A DNA stretch of 64,000 nt from Cercis canadensis. Its lineage: Eukaryota > Streptophyta > Magnoliopsida > Fabales > Fabaceae. The DNA is taken from positions 1-64,000 of the forward strand of contig QAOA01006321.1 in NCBI GenBank assembly GCA_003255065.1. Direction: 5' to 3'. The notes under the pieces are model-generated. The model did not search any database. It had not been told where the DNA came from and saw only the letters and a list, made by a program, of their open reading frames with translations. Within the stretch, counting starts at the first letter, position 1, and the number at the start of each line of letters is the position of its first letter. Shown in pieces: positions 21,581 through 33,910 of this stretch. The position numbers and the translations under genes were made by a program.

Positions 21581-24500
21581 ATGGGTGTGGGACTTTCTGT
21601 GTTGATAGGATTGAAAGCAACTTTATATTTCCTGTGCTTTGTTTGCCTAAGAAGTCTTGGTTTCATCTTGTTATCTATTCCATTCTTATATGCCTCTTTG
21701 ATAGCTATTTTGGTCTCCATTGCTGCTCACCCATCTATCGATGTTCCAATGCTTTTGGGGAAGAACCCAGATGGGAGCTTCCCCATTTGGTCACTAGTTA
21801 TCTTTAGCCCATATTTGTACTTTGTTCGCTTATTCTCTTTGTTGCGAAGATTAAGAAGTGGGGAAGCTTCCTATACTGAAATTTCTGAGGGATTATATGT
21901 TGGTGGGTGGCCAGCTTCACCTGAAAAATTGCCACCAGGTGATCCAGCCATTATTGACTGTACTTGTGAATTGCCGAGAAGGTCAGAGTTCTCAGGGTTG
22001 GCATATCGGTGCATTCCAACTTGGGACACCAGGGCTCCTCAACCAACTGAAATAGAACTAGCTGTCAAGTGGGCTTGTCAAAAGAGAGAGCTGAAAAGGC
22101 CAATTTTTGTCCATTGTGCATATGGTATGCTATTGAAATACATTGTTTTCTAAATGCTTTCTTCACAAGTATATATGTCCTTCTATAACTTCTCTGTGGT
22201 ACTTGCACAAAGGTATGTTATTGGTAATCTGTTATCAACTAGAGTAGTGTATCAGTCATGAATCATCTGCATTTCATGAACCACCAATTCTATGCCATTT
22301 TCTGACAATCTAGAAATGCTAATGTGGATTAACCTGAANTCTGTGGTACTTGCACAAAGGTATGTTATTGGTAATCTGTTATCAACTAGAGTAGTGTATC
22401 AGTCATGAATCATCTGCATTTCATGAACCACCAATTCTATGCCATTTTCTGACAATCTAGAAATGCTAATGTGGATTAACCTGAATTGATTTGATAGGCA
22501 TCACCCCCCCCCCNCCCCCCCCCCCCCCTTCTTCACGTAACAACAGTATATCTTCTTGGCTTTTGCTTTTAGTTCGATTGACTTGATTACTTTTAATGAT
22601 GATATTTTCTTTCAAAATTTACACCTTGAGTTTCTTTCTCTTCCATGTAACTTTGGCCAGCTTAACATTTTTTCATGTCATCTACCTGGGTAGTTTATGA
22701 AACTTGATGTGACTTACAACCTTTGAGGTGATAGTTTTCTGTTTTTAGACCCATTTAGTTATTCTAGAATCAGGATTTATGTCTTATCCTTGTTTGACAT
22801 TCATCTTCCCCTTCCAAAAGTTCCAAATTCTTCTGTCCTATGTATGTTAGGCAATTAGCGAAAGCATAATTTGCAAGTATGGTTGAAGCTCCACCAGACA
22901 TGGAAGCTGCATTCCTTTGTCTGCAAACAACAGCAGAACATGGCAAAAACGTTGTGCTTCATGATTATTTCTAAATCTTCAGTTCATTCCTAGTGTATTC
23001 ACAGTTCTTTTTGAATATATCCATGTCTATATGATGATGTCGCCTATACAATTTTTAACTGGGTTATTATTGGCCCTTCTTTTTCTTCTTCCCGTTGTCC
23101 TTTTTCCTTTCTGACTTGTGTTTACTCTGCCTTCAAAGCTGGAGATGATGACATCTGTAGTTTTGTTTGTCTCCCCTTCTTTATTCTCAGCGTGAATCTT
23201 CAAAATAAATGCTTGGTCAGTACCATTTTCTTCACTTTATGATAGTTCATTTGCTTGATAGTAAAACCATGTATATCCATTCATATACTTTATCAAACAA
23301 TTCTGACCATGATTTTTTTTTTTTTTTTTTTTTTTTTNTTCTGACCATGATTTTTTTTTTTTTTTGGTGATCTTCCGGATATAGTTTCCCTCATTATTTG
23401 GTTGGTCCATATATGTATTTCTCTGTCTACACCATTGGTAAAGCATATCTAAGGCTTATAAGAATTGCTATAGTGGAAGATTGACGCCCCAATTTTGTCA
23501 AAAGCAGACGTAACTGAAGATGACCAGAGAGGGCTTGGAAACTATTATTTTAAAATAATTTCTTTGTTTTCTATAAAGGAGACTCTGTTAGTAACATGTT
23601 TGTGTTTCAGTAACCATTACCTGTTTGTTGTTATTCTAACATAACTGCATCTACATATATTCCCCATTTCCATTTATGTTGGTCCTTTTGCTTTGTGAAT
23701 AGAAGACAAATCACAGTTACTCACTTTCGTGATCTTTACTGTTAAGTATATTTCATGTAATAGCGAATCCCTCTTTCCTTAGGTGTTGGTAAATGAGAAT
23801 CTTGGATATCTGCTTGAAAACAATTTGTCAAAATCTAAAATTCGCATGGTTATGTATGGAAGTAATTTCCATCATGTTGTGAGAAATTGATCTCCATGGA
23901 AGTTTAGTATTTTGGAGATTTTAAATCTCAAACCAAACATAATCATAGATATCCATGACAGAATTTCTGGGAATTCTTCTATATCCTGCAGTAAACAGTC
24001 AAACACCACCATACAATATTTTCTAATAATACTAGTACTTTAGCTTAAGAGAAGGGAATATAATGCAATTTCCAATGACTTTCTTTTCCTTTAGAAATAG
24101 GCATTTAAGAAAGGAAATCTTACCATACATGATGAAGAACTTCTACTCATTTTTCAGTTATGTGTAAAGCAAATCTCCAGAGATGAAGAATGTAGATAGG
24201 AAAGTTGACTACCATATCCCTAGGTCTTTGCATAGTTCTTTGCAGTGACATTAAGTTTAGTATTATGATTGTCTAAAGGTGGTCTTGTAATGCTTATGTA
24301 CTCCCTTTGCAGGATATATGCTCTGTTGTCTTTTTTTTTTTTTTTTTTTTTTAATAATTTGACTATGAATTATCAAACTAGGAGGCACAAGATGAAATTA
24401 CATAATGAATATTGAATACATTCATTATAACTGAGTTTTGAAGTAAAGAAGTTTTCTGTGATGTTTTAGGTCAGTATGAATTGCAAGCTACAATATATTA

Positions 24501-24768
24501 TCTTATTATGTTATTTTCAAGCCAGATGTATTATGCTTGCATAAGATTTTACAATTAGCATTGTTTTTCTTTCCTTGTCTAAGGTCATGGTAGAAGTGTC
24601 GCTGTTATGTGTGCACTCTTAGTGGCTCTAGGCATCGCCGATGATTGGAAAAATGCTGAGAAGTTAATCAAACAAAAACGGCCTTATATCCAGATGAATG
24701 CTCTCCATCGCCAGGCACTTGAAGAATGGTCCAGACACCGATTGTCTGCACCCAAGAAGAATGGATAA
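21581..24768 (+). CDS. Membrane-anchored dual-specificity protein phosphatase (PTP/DSP superfamily)
   Basis: Two coding exons, 21581-22124 and 24584-24768, are joined by a 2.46-kb GT-AG intron that splits the codon for the glycine of the active-site loop. The product is 242 residues. Residues 10 to about 50 form one or two hydrophobic helices (FLCFVCLRSLGFILLSIPFL and following), and another hydrophobic patch is near residues 70-85, so the protein is probably membrane-anchored. The catalytic part starts with EISEGLYVGGWPASPEKLP. The general acid is probably Asp149 (TWDTRAPQ). The signature loop is HC-AYGHGR-S, with nucleophile Cys179, Arg185 and Ser186. The C-terminal part (KRPYIQMNALHRQALEEW) matches the usual DSP tail. 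All catalytic residues are present. Substrate is unknown; the atypical DSP fold also fits lipid or nucleotide phosphatases. A CT-rich leader lies at 21298-21330. Confidence 0.9.
22193..22485 (+). repeat. Exact direct duplication around a single N in the phosphatase intron
   Basis: Bases 22193-22338 recur from 22340 after a lone N at 22339 and look identical. A second N follows in a poly-C run at 22514. The pattern is that of two contig ends overlapping without being merged, so it is probably an assembly artefact rather than a real repeat. Confidence 0.85.
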
Positions 24769-25979
24769 ATGGGTGAGTTCCTTGATTCAATCTGATTCTT
24801 CCAGTCACTCAGTAGCCAGCAAGATGTGTTTCCAATTTGTAGTGGAAGACAAAGTGAAAAGCATATCCTTCTTGTTTCCAAATTGTTTCTTTTCTTATAC
24901 CAACTTACATATTTATTTCCAATTTTCTAGTTCATAATCATTCTATAGTTGGAGTCATCTGCTTATATCATGTTTCTGGCATTTTTTAACTAGCACAGAG
25001 AATTTTGGGATTAAATATTGTGGAATGCTAGAACTTGTATACATATCATGGTGAAAACCTTGCAATACTAAATGTAGCTTGCTAGAGAGGATAAGAAATT
25101 ATCTATGTTCTCTGAAGTTTTAACGGATGAACTATCAACTATTCATTGCGTAAGTAATTGAATGTTTGTCAATGACTTATAGGCAAAATTGCAAATTACT
25201 CCCTTCAATTTGTCATTCTATTACAACTTGTGATCTCAATTTTTTTTTTTAGTTGACCAGTTGAAATTTTTGAAATCTCTCAATGGATCATCATCATCTA
25301 CTTCTGTTAACAAAAATTGAGAGGTGGTAATTTTCCATAGAGATAAAATTGAATTTTGTTAAAGCAAGTGATTGTAAGGATTTATTGAGATTTTGGAAAA
25401 TTCATTTTTTTTAACTGTAAAATTGAGAGGTAGTAATTTGTCATAGGGACAAAATTGACCATTTGCATTTTTTCCTTAACTTTTAATGATACTGATGTAC
25501 CTAGTATTGGCACTCAAGAGTCAAGAATAGGCATTGGTAAAAGTTAAGAGAAATATATTATACCCACTTCAAAGGAAAAAAAAAAAAATGGGAAATATAT
25601 CATGCAGAATCGTGGGGTGGAGTTTTAACTCGATGAGAACCTGTGCATAATGGAGATTCTCATTCTATAGTTTGGTAGCTTTATAGAATTAATATAAAAT
25701 TAAATTATAATTCGTCATAAAAGACATAAATACCACTTTAGAAATATGATACCGTGAGTAATAAGTTATACTTAACAATGATAGTTTAGATCATTTTGTA
25801 AATTTATTTAGAATATGTAGGCAAAGAACATATTAATTGTACTCAGTGAAACATATAATCATCATTTCTACCTCTCTTGAGAGATGAGATTCCTACTTTT
25901 TTTATATTATACAATACATAATTATATTAATACATAAATACAAAAAAAAAATACAAAATATAATTAATACATAAAAAAT

Positions 25980-25984
<5 letters not shown>

Positions 25985-26036
<52 letters not shown>
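25985..26036. repeat. Compound (CA)n(TA)n microsatellite
   Basis: About 14 CA units run directly into about 12 TA units. It is likely polymorphic. Confidence 0.95.
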
Positions 26037-26554
26037 AATTAGGGTTTAAAATAGAATTACCATTCCGTATTTTCTTTCTACCAGACATAAAAATGCTAAT
26101 TCTATAAAATGGAGCTTAGAATGGAACCATCATTCAGTTTTGCATTAAGATCATGCTACACTGGCATTGACTGAGTTATTAATATAGGCTTTTACATTGA
26201 TATTTATTGGGACAAAGTATGTTATTGAAAAATGACTATATAAATGACAATTTGTAGAAAATGTACAATTTGTACTCTCTTTAATCATAAACAGATAAAG
26301 TATAACTTCCCTACACCCTAATTCAATAACACATATAGGTTCAAGCTGTCTAATGTGGTCAGCTACTTCTTCTCCTAGCACCCACTCTATCTGTGTTTTG
26401 GGAAACATTCTTAAAACAAAAATGACCAATAAGTATTCCTTCAAATGGTGTATAGGGACCAAGATAGTGAGATCATGTGCTCAAACAATCTTGATGTTTC
26501 CTTCCAAGGGTGACTATGTTATTTCTCAGATGCAATGGGAACAAAAGCTCTAAA

Positions 26555-26665
26555 ATTCCTCTGTTTGGTCGACTCTACGGTCTCTCAAGTTACCTTATAA
26601 GATTAAAATATCTTTATGGCAACTCTTGCATGAAAGTCTCTCAGTTTACGTTAACCTGAAGAAAG
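26555..26665 (+). pseudogene. Possible LINE remnant (zf-RVT-like motif)
   Basis: One plus frame reads KLPYKIKISLWQLLHESLS, close to the L-P-x-K-I-K-x-F-L-W-R-L-L-H motif that precedes the zinc-finger-like zf-RVT domain at the end of plant LINE reverse transcriptases. Only this short piece is legible and the frame is lost on both sides. Confidence 0.3.
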
Positions 26666-27637
26666 CTATGAAACAGAAGCACAGATATGGACACAGGACA
26701 CAACAAATACTGCAACATAACAAAATCTAAAATCTAAGGATTGTAAATGACAATTGAATGAAGATTGCAAAAAAAGAAAGGGAAATGGTAGCGGCAGTCC
26801 TAGCAAGCTCCTGAATTTTGTTGGTGAGAAAGATAAAGAAACTAGAGACATCATCTTTAAATTGGGCTCTTAGCATTATGATTAGCCCATGATTAAATCA
26901 TTGGTTAGTGTAAAACTCTACAGAAGAAGTTTTGGATTAAGTTAATTACAAGTGGGTGATTGCTATAGATTAGATTGATCAAAGGTAAAATAGAAGATAC
27001 GGCAGAAGTTATAAACATTTACTAATTAAAAGAATCACAAACAGAATAAACATAATTATATATATATATAAATACACACACATTGTTAACAACTACTTTT
27101 TAGTTATGTTTAAACTAAAATAATACAAATCATAGATAGCATAAACTCAACATAGAGTCTAGAATAGATGTAGGTCAATTACAATTTCGCTTGTAAAAAG
27201 TTTAGTTTCGAATCTCACTATTAGTAGTTCTCTTTGATAGACACTTTATAAGTATTACTGTTAGTTCTTGTTGAGGCTTGTAGCATATACCCTAGTTTTA
27301 GAATGAGTAGCCTCCTCTCACCTAAACCTTTTTTTTTGTATAAAGAAAAAACATATATTCATGTTATCAAATGGCCTCTAGCCATGGTACTGAGATTGCT
27401 CTCAGGGTTTATGGGATTTGTGTTTGAGTCAAAAGTCATAGCCAAATTCAAACTTAGTATATCATCATTGAGATTTCAGATTCCAATCCCATTATGACAG
27501 AGTTAGATGGAACTATGCGAGGGGATATGTAAATTAATGCTCCCATTGTGTGATTAAAAAAAAAAAAAACTATAGTAAATCAAGATTAAAGACATCAGTC
27601 TCTATTTGCTTTATAAATTAATAATAAGGGGGAAAAA

Positions 27638-28036
27638 CTAATACAAAGAATCCTCCATGTGTTTGAATGAGTCACTCATTTCCCTTTTTCCATTAAGAAG
27701 ATTATCACCATCTTCTTCATCAACTACAACATTGGATATTTGTCGTTGTAGCCTTTTCCTACTTTTGATAACCCTTTGTATGGTGTCAAGCATTCGTGGA
27801 ACTCGCGGCGAGCCCTTAGGTCTGCCTCTTGGTGTCCCCTTTGGTGTGCGATTTACCTCTTCATTGCTTGACATTTCTACACCATCACCAAAATTCTTCT
27901 GCGACCCGCAAGGTTCATCTTGCTGCAGCTTGCCTCTTCGAAGCTTCATATAATTCATCTTTTTCCTTTGCTCCATATTAGTTGTTCTCTCGTTTTCAGT
28001 CACGTATTCTGGGTTTTGATAATAATAAGGATACAT
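27638..28036 (-). CDS. Hypothetical basic protein with an AT-hook-like motif
   Basis: An open frame of 132 codons encodes a hydrophilic, charged protein. It has a Tyr-rich start (MYPYYYQNPEY), a central TPKGTPRGRPKGSPR segment whose RGRP core looks like an AT-hook, and a basic helix-like stretch (RVIKSRKRLQRQ). I know no family for it. The downstream two-thirds of the frame is duplicated near 41752-41990 (block B) with an indel and disrupted frame, so it may equally be an old repeat fragment that happens to stay open. No splice signals or neighbours argue for a specific function. Confidence 0.35.
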   Translation of the reverse strand: MYPYYYQNPEYVTENERTTNMEQRKKMNYMKLRRGKLQQDEPCGSQKNFGDGVEMSSNEEVNRTPKGTPRGRPKGSPRVPRMLDTIQRVIKSRKRLQRQISNVVVDEEDGDNLLNGKREMSDSFKHMEDSLY

Positions 28037-29116
28037 ATCAGTTTGGTTTTAAGGTGATAGAAAACAAACATCTGTTTTAAGGACAAGAAAGAAACTCCTA
28101 AAATAGTATAAAACTGTTTGTTATACGCGGTAGGATAACTATTTGATTAGGCAAAGTTTGTTTCAGTTTTCTAGTTTTACTTTATTTGCAATTTTCTTCT
28201 AATAACAAAAAAATGCTATTTATATTAGCTTGGTCTTTAATTAGAACTTTTTATTGTTAGGATAAGTATCTTGTAGAGTATTAGAGGGTGGAGATCCTGT
28301 ATCCACAAACTATATATGTTCCCTTCCTTGTGTGTCTCATGTCATGAATACTATTATGTTCATGTAATTTCACATAATCAGAAAGTTAAAGTATATGAGG
28401 ATTCTATGATACCACATAAATATGTCATTTCAAACTAACGTAATAAACATATATAATTTTCACATTTTATTAAATATAAAATATAATTTATCTTATTTTC
28501 TCAAACAAACTTAAAAACAGTTTACTTATATATATGTCATTTACATATTAACTATTTTCATGTAGTATGATATATAACACAAATACTAAAAGTATCTAAG
28601 AAACCTCCATATAGTATATTACTTCCAATATGGACAAGATAAATTTTCATGTTCTATTATGGTATTCAGCTTTCAGTAAAAAAAGACCGTGTTTGGATTG
28701 AATTTAATTAGATGGACAAAAAATNGGTATTCAGCTTTCAGTAAAAGAAGACCGTGTTTGGATTGAATTTAATTAGATGGACAAAAAATTGTCTTCTATT
28801 ACAAAATGTAGGTAAGCAACTTATGTTCATATGTTGTTCTCAAACTTGTTTCACCCATTATATAGTTATGTCAAGATGAGGTAAAAGTAATAAAGTATAT
28901 CTTTTGGTCTATTTCGTGATTAGATTTGAATCTTGAGGGATGCATTTTAAAGAGTAAAATATAAATATATTCACCATTAAAATAATTAATAACTAATTAA
29001 GATGATTAGATATCACTCTATTAAATTTAATTTTAAAAACTAATGAGACTTATATTTCCTCTCTTTCTAATTATACATCACCTTATTAGATGTCATCCTT
29101 TTAGAAAAATTCAAAG

Positions 29117-29485
29117 TTTATTAGGGTGTGTTTGAAAGTGTTTTTGTTTTTTTGTTCTTAAAACAGTTTTTGAAAACAGTCCTCTCTTGTTTTTGTTTTC
29201 TTGTTTTTAAAACAATTTTGTGAGAANAAAACAGTCTTCTCTTGTTTTTGTTTTCTTGTTTTTAAAACAATTTTGTGAGAAGAAATTTTTAAAACATGTT
29301 TTTAAAAACAACCCTATCAAACAAATTTTTTGTTTTATTGTTTTCAAAAATAAAAAATAGTTTTTAAAAACAAAAATCAAACAGACATTTACTTTCTCTC
29401 CCTTGAGTTTTCTTTACACTCTTCATCTCCCCCCCCCCCTCTAGTTTCTTTTCTCTCTATCTCTCTCTTAAGCGGTATTAATTTT
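29117..29485. mobile_element. Insertion in block A, MITE-like (TGTTTGA ends)
   Basis: Block B passes directly from about 43115 to about 43135 here with only a short unrelated bridge, whereas block A has about 370 extra bases. The ends TGTGTTTGAAAGTGTTTTTG (about 29127) and, inverted, TGTCTGTTTGATTTTTGTTT (about 29390) form imperfect inverted repeats. An N at 29227 with a duplicated 50-bp flank shows an assembly scar inside. It has no coding content. Confidence 0.5.
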
Positions 29486-29629
29486 TGTAAGCAATTAGTT
29501 ATTTAGTTTCAACTAGTAATCTAGACAAGAGATAAACCAAAGGAAAGCATCACATCACTTAGAAAAGAGAAATTTAAGAGGAAATTTTTTTGTTTCTATA
29601 CCGTCGGATCCAGCAGAAATTCACAAAGT

Positions 29630-30960
29630 CCATGGATAAGAAAGTTGAATGTACCAAGTACTAACCACACATCAAGCCATCAACATAAACATTAGAAAGT
29701 TGAATGTCCCAAGTACTAACCAGACACCAAGCCATCAGCATCAACATTAACAAAATTGATTGAATGTCCCAAATACTAATTAACCATGCATCAAGCCATT
29801 AACATTAACATTAGAAAGTTGAATGTCTCAAATACTAACCACGCATCAAGCCATCAACATAAACATTAGAAAGTTGAATGTCCCAAGTACTAACCAGGTA
29901 TCAAGCCATCAGCATCAACATTAACAAAATTGATTGAATGTCCCAAATACTAATTAACCACGCATCAAGCCATCAACATTAACATTAGAAAGTTGAATGT
30001 CCCAAGTACTAACGACACACCAAGCCATCAGCATCAACATTAACAAAATTGATTGAATGTCCCAAATACTAATTAACCACGCATCAAGCCATCAACATTA
30101 ACATTAGAAAGTTGAATGTCCCAAGTACTAACGACGCATCAAGCCATCAACATAAACATTAGAAAGTTGAATGTCCCAAGTACTAACCACTTATCAAGCC
30201 ATCAACATCAACATTAGCAAAATGGATTCGAAAGTTGAATTAATGTCCCAAGTACTAACCACACATCAAGCCATCAACATAAACATTAGAAAGTTGAATG
30301 TCCCAAGTACTAACCAGACACCAAGCCATCAGCATCAACATTAACAAAATTGATTGAATGTCCCAAATACTAATTAACCACGCATCAAGCCTTCAACATT
30401 AACATTAGAAAGTTGAATGTCCCAACTACTAACCACGCATCAAGCCATCAACATCAACATTGACAAAATAAATCCGAAAGTTGAATGTCCCAATTACTAA
30501 CCACGCATCAAGCCATCAACATCAACATTAGCAAAACCACCCCAAGCATCAACATCAACATTAGAAAAACCACGCATCAAGCCATCAACATCAACATTGA
30601 CAAAATAAATCTGAAAGTTGAATGTCCCAATTACTAACCACGCATCAAGCCATCAACATCAACATTAGAAAATAACCATGCATCAGCATCATATCAACAT
30701 AAGCAAATGACCACACATAGAAAAAAAAAAAAAAAANAAAAAAAAAAAAAAAAAAAAAGTAAAANATCAACATTAGAAAAACCACGCATCAAGCCATCAA
30801 CATCAACATTGACAAAATAAATCTGAAAGTTGAATGTCCCAATTACTAACCACGCATCAAGCCATCAACATCAACATTAGAAAATAACCATGCATCAGCA
30901 TCATATCAACATAAGCAAATGACCACGCATAGAAAAAAAAAAAAAAAAAAAAAANAAAAG
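29630..30960 (+). repeat. Minisatellite, units of about 60 bp, upstream of the membrane-protein gene
   Basis: About 20 variant units share GAAAGTTGAATGTCCCAAGT, ACTAACCACGCATCAAGCCA and TCAACATCAACATTAG. Units alternate between a short and a long form (the latter with AACAAAATTGATTGAATG), giving a higher-order pattern. The N bases at 30737, 30765 and 30955 and the repeated 200-bp tail from 30766 indicate that the assembly of the array is not reliable. A shorter version occurs in block B (43300-43534 and 49698-49850), there interrupted by the retrotransposon. Confidence 0.9.
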
Positions 30961-31249
30961 TAAAAGATCAAATTACCACCAACAAGCCCCCTAATGACCC
31001 AGGTCAGAGACCATATTGCTAGGAACAAACATGGTTCTAAAGGTAATTTCATCCTATACCATCTTATCCTCACATTTTTTTGGGAATTGGTTTCATGCTT
31101 CCCTAGCCAATAAGGTAAGCATGTGGACAAACGTTAATTACATGTTTGATCCTTTGCTTAATTTACCGTAAGGTCCTTGGTGAGAGTAACAGCAACCTCT
31201 GGGAATTCGCTTGAAACCTCTTCCACTTACGAAAGGTTCCTTGTTATTT

Positions 31250-31390
31250 AGTGTTAATTATTATATATAAACGCTGTTCCAAGCTCCAAAAATCGTGTTA
31301 CTATAAGCAGATACATTGGAACAGCTTCATCTATTCTTCGCTCTTTGGCTCAAAGATAAGGTATCAATAGCATATAATTCTTGTATGATT
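31250..31390 (+). promoter_or_regulatory. Promoter and first (non-coding) exon of the block A membrane-protein gene
   Basis: TATATATAAACGCTG at 31262 is a good TATA box. It is followed by GCTCCAAAAATCGTG and an exon ending GGCTCAAAGATAAG/GTATCAAT near 31360, a plausible donor. The same arrangement recurs in block B (50200-50300 and again near 51500) and twice in block C (near 58260-58380 and 58795-58900). An acceptor just before the ORF (TGTGATTAG at about 32385) would give a leader intron of about 1 kb. Confidence 0.55.
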
Positions 31391-32391
31391 TTAATTAGTT
31401 TTCATTTTTAGTTCATCTCTCTTTAATTTTCTCATGATGATCAATCACCATTATCATCAAACATTAATTGCTTATCTACAACTATGTAAATCAGTGTGAA
31501 GTTTTTTCAGTCTCAGTCTCTATGTCACTTGTTTAAGCCTTTTTATCTTTTAATTGATTTGTTATTTTGAGTTCAACTTATGCTTTTTCATTTGAGGTCA
31601 AGAACATGAACTACGCTCTGCTATGCCATATAACCTTTTCCTTTTATTGAGAGTTGAGTGAATAAGTGGTTAGAATTGCTCACTCTTGTACCATTTCTAA
31701 GTTCGTCATTATTATAAAACTCAGAATTGGGTTTTGCGCTTTGAACTTACTATTTGGCATAAAATTCTCAAATTACATCGGGACAAAACCTTTCCCAACC
31801 TCACCTTCGCTCCCATGGTCGGCATCTTCAACTTCTTCTCTCTTTCTCTTTCTCTTTTTCTTCATCTGCTTCTTCGACTCTCTCTCTCTCTCTCTCAAGT
31901 CTGAAGTATCAAAAACCAGTCACCACCTAAGGACTCCATCTCTATTTCTCCTACATACTGACAAGAAAACCCGAACCCATCACTAGATCTGAATCTGCCA
32001 ACCCATATCTGACGACCTTTGTCCAAGCAAGTAGTCCAAAAGCTCACCGGATCTTCTAATACGGCAATTGTACCCAATGAGCCTTTGTTTCGGCCAAGCC
32101 CAATAAGCCTTTGAGTCTTCTTATTTTTATTGACATGGGACATGGCTTGTTGAGTCTTTGGTCCATCAATTCTACAAATATGACTATGTCCTTAATTTTA
32201 TTAAAGGTTTTATTATTTTTTTGGTATCTAAAAGTTTAGAATACAATATTTATTTATTTATTTCTAGAACAAATACAATATTTAGATTGAGATTTCTTTT
32301 CTGTCTTGGAATTGAGAATAATTATATTACAAACAAATTTATTAATACCTTAAATTTGATCAAATTCTATTTTCTTGTGATTAGTTGAAGA

Positions 32392-32835
32392 ATGGCCAAA
32401 GTAAACTTCCCAACACCATTCCACTGTGTTATAATGTTTTTGGTGGGAACAATCATGGCTCATCTCCAAGTGAAATCTCAGTGCATAAAAGTATATTCAT
32501 ATGAAGAACATAATGCTATTATATGGGCAATTTACATTAGTCTATTTACTTATGGTATGGTATTGGTAATAGAATTTGGATGTGAAATCCATAACCAAGA
32601 TCTACGTTCAATCATCAAAAGGTTTAGTCATTTGTTGGGAGCTCTTGTTGTGATTATGCATATGTTGCTCTTACACTCAAAATTTGGTTGGTTCACACTT
32701 AAATTATGGGCTATTTCTTTGGTTGGAATCATATTGTGGTCATTGCAAGAAATTAAAGAAATGTATCAAATCATTTGCCATGGGCTTTATAGTATCAATG
32801 AAGAATTAGGAAGTTATTTTCATAGTGAAAACTAA
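32392..32835 (+). CDS. Small four-helix membrane protein, unknown family (block A copy)
   Basis: A 147-codon ORF whose product has four hydrophobic segments at about residues 10-26, 42-62, 80-97 and 99-118. They are linked by short polar loops (QVKSQCIKVYSYEEHNA and CEIHNQDLRSIIKRF). It is clearly paralogous to the 141-residue ORF at 59909-60334. Substitutions between the two are conservative up to about residue 125, which suggests a maintained protein. The C-terminal tails differ, and a solo LTR begins 7 bases after this stop. The start MAKVNFPTP is shared and follows a splice acceptor (TGATTAG/TTGAAGA). I do not recognise the family; topology suggests an integral membrane protein without catalytic motifs. 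Confidence 0.65.
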   Translation: MAKVNFPTPFHCVIMFLVGTIMAHLQVKSQCIKVYSYEEHNAIIWAIYISLFTYGMVLVIEFGCEIHNQDLRSIIKRFSHLLGALVVIMHMLLLHSKFGWFTLKLWAISLVGIILWSLQEIKEMYQIICHGLYSINEELGSYFHSEN

Positions 32836-32842
32836 AGGATAT

Positions 32843-33552
32843 TGATGGGAATCTAGACAACAAGACTCTAAATGCTCCATGTGATCCTTTGCACATCCAT
32901 GGAGGTCTGATTACTTGAGCTCGAGTCAAGAAGATTCGAGAGAGTTTGAAAGGTCTTATAGTTGAGGTTTGGACCCAAGATTCAAGCCAAGAAGCAAAGA
33001 ATCCACAAGAGAAGACCATGTGCATGATTCGGGCTTCAAAAGAATCAACTAGAGAAGTTGGAGTTTTGGCTAGCATCCCAACGCCCAGAGCATGTCCTAC
33101 CAACATCCCAACACCCTAGGGAGGGTGTCCCAGCACCTAGAGCCTTTTGGCTTCTGCGCATAATTTGTGTCTTCAATCTTTGGGCTCCGAATTTGTATTT
33201 TCTTAGGCCTATTTTATCTCTAATTAAACCTATGTTATTCCTTTTTAAGTATTGGGCTTAGTCCAAATATTTGTGGGTTACTTTGTTGGACTTGGGTTTT
33301 ACCCATTTAGGAATAAAGTTTGTTTGTTTAGTTTTAAAAGGAGTTGACCGTCTTGTGGCAGATAATGAATTGATTATTGAGTAAAGTTGAGAGATTTCTC
33401 CTTCTTGGTTCTTTGAAAGAACTTTTAGATCTTATCAAGAATCCTAGGTTCTTGTAGCGGGTCGAGGTCCTCATTTTTTCCAAAACTCGATTTGACAGTT
33501 TGATAGGAGTTTAGAATCCCTATCTTGGGTTACTCCTTAGGGATTCACATCA
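32843..33552. mobile_element. Probable solo LTR directly after the block A membrane-protein ORF
   Basis: The segment runs from TGATGGGAATCTAGACAACA to GGGATTCACATCA, so it has TG...CA ends. It is flanked by GATAT (32838-32842) and AATAT (33553-33557), a five-base match with one difference. It is absent from the corresponding place in block C. A polyadenylation-like AATAAA near 33312 fits an LTR. No internal retrotransposon sequence adjoins it. Confidence 0.6.
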
Positions 33553-33910
33553 AATATGACATTACTTTCATAGAGAAGATGACATTGTTCAATAACTTCA
33601 ATTTGCTCTTAATTAGATCTTTCACTAAACTATTGCAAAGATTGGCCCGATATGTGCTTATGCTTGAACTTGGTTGACAGAAATTCTGGATATATATGTT
33701 TCATTTGTGTCTTCATGTAATTCTTTAAAGTTCTATAAGATCTAGAAATTTAATTTTATAAAGTTCATGATCAACAATAAAAAAGGTTTTACATATTGAT
33801 GACGTGCTCAATTTTTCTTCTGGGCTCCCATTTTTCCTCATATAATCAATTTTTGATCAAGGAATAGTGGGCATTAGTAGTGAAAATCAAGCTTTAAGTA
33901 AATAATTTAT

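Larger units (their letters stand above)
24769..27637. other. Intergenic stretch, AT-rich, no gene recognised
   Basis: It begins with the phosphatase 3' UTR, then AT-rich DNA with a CA/TA microsatellite at 25985-26036. A short LINE-like remnant lies at 26555-26665. ORFs here of 60-100 codons lack recognisable motifs. Confidence 0.45.
27787..33910 (+). repeat. Block A of a three-copy segmental duplication
   Basis: It matches block B (41752-43534 plus 49698-52400) almost base for base from CAAGCATTCGTGGAACTCG at 27787 to about 29115, then again through the minisatellite and the promoter/first-exon region (30960-31400 versus 49890-50300). It also matches block C (58196-60606) through the membrane-protein ORF and 3' flank. 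Block A alone carries the insertion at 29117-29485 and the solo LTR at 32843-33552. Confidence 0.85.

Noticed and set aside
29630-30960. Regular repeats considered as a CRISPR array
   Set aside because: The units are contiguous and diverge like a minisatellite, with no unique spacers, in a eukaryotic genome.
31666-31986. 106-codon ORF upstream of the block A membrane protein
   Set aside because: It consists of CT-rich leader/intron sequence and is not conserved in blocks B and C.
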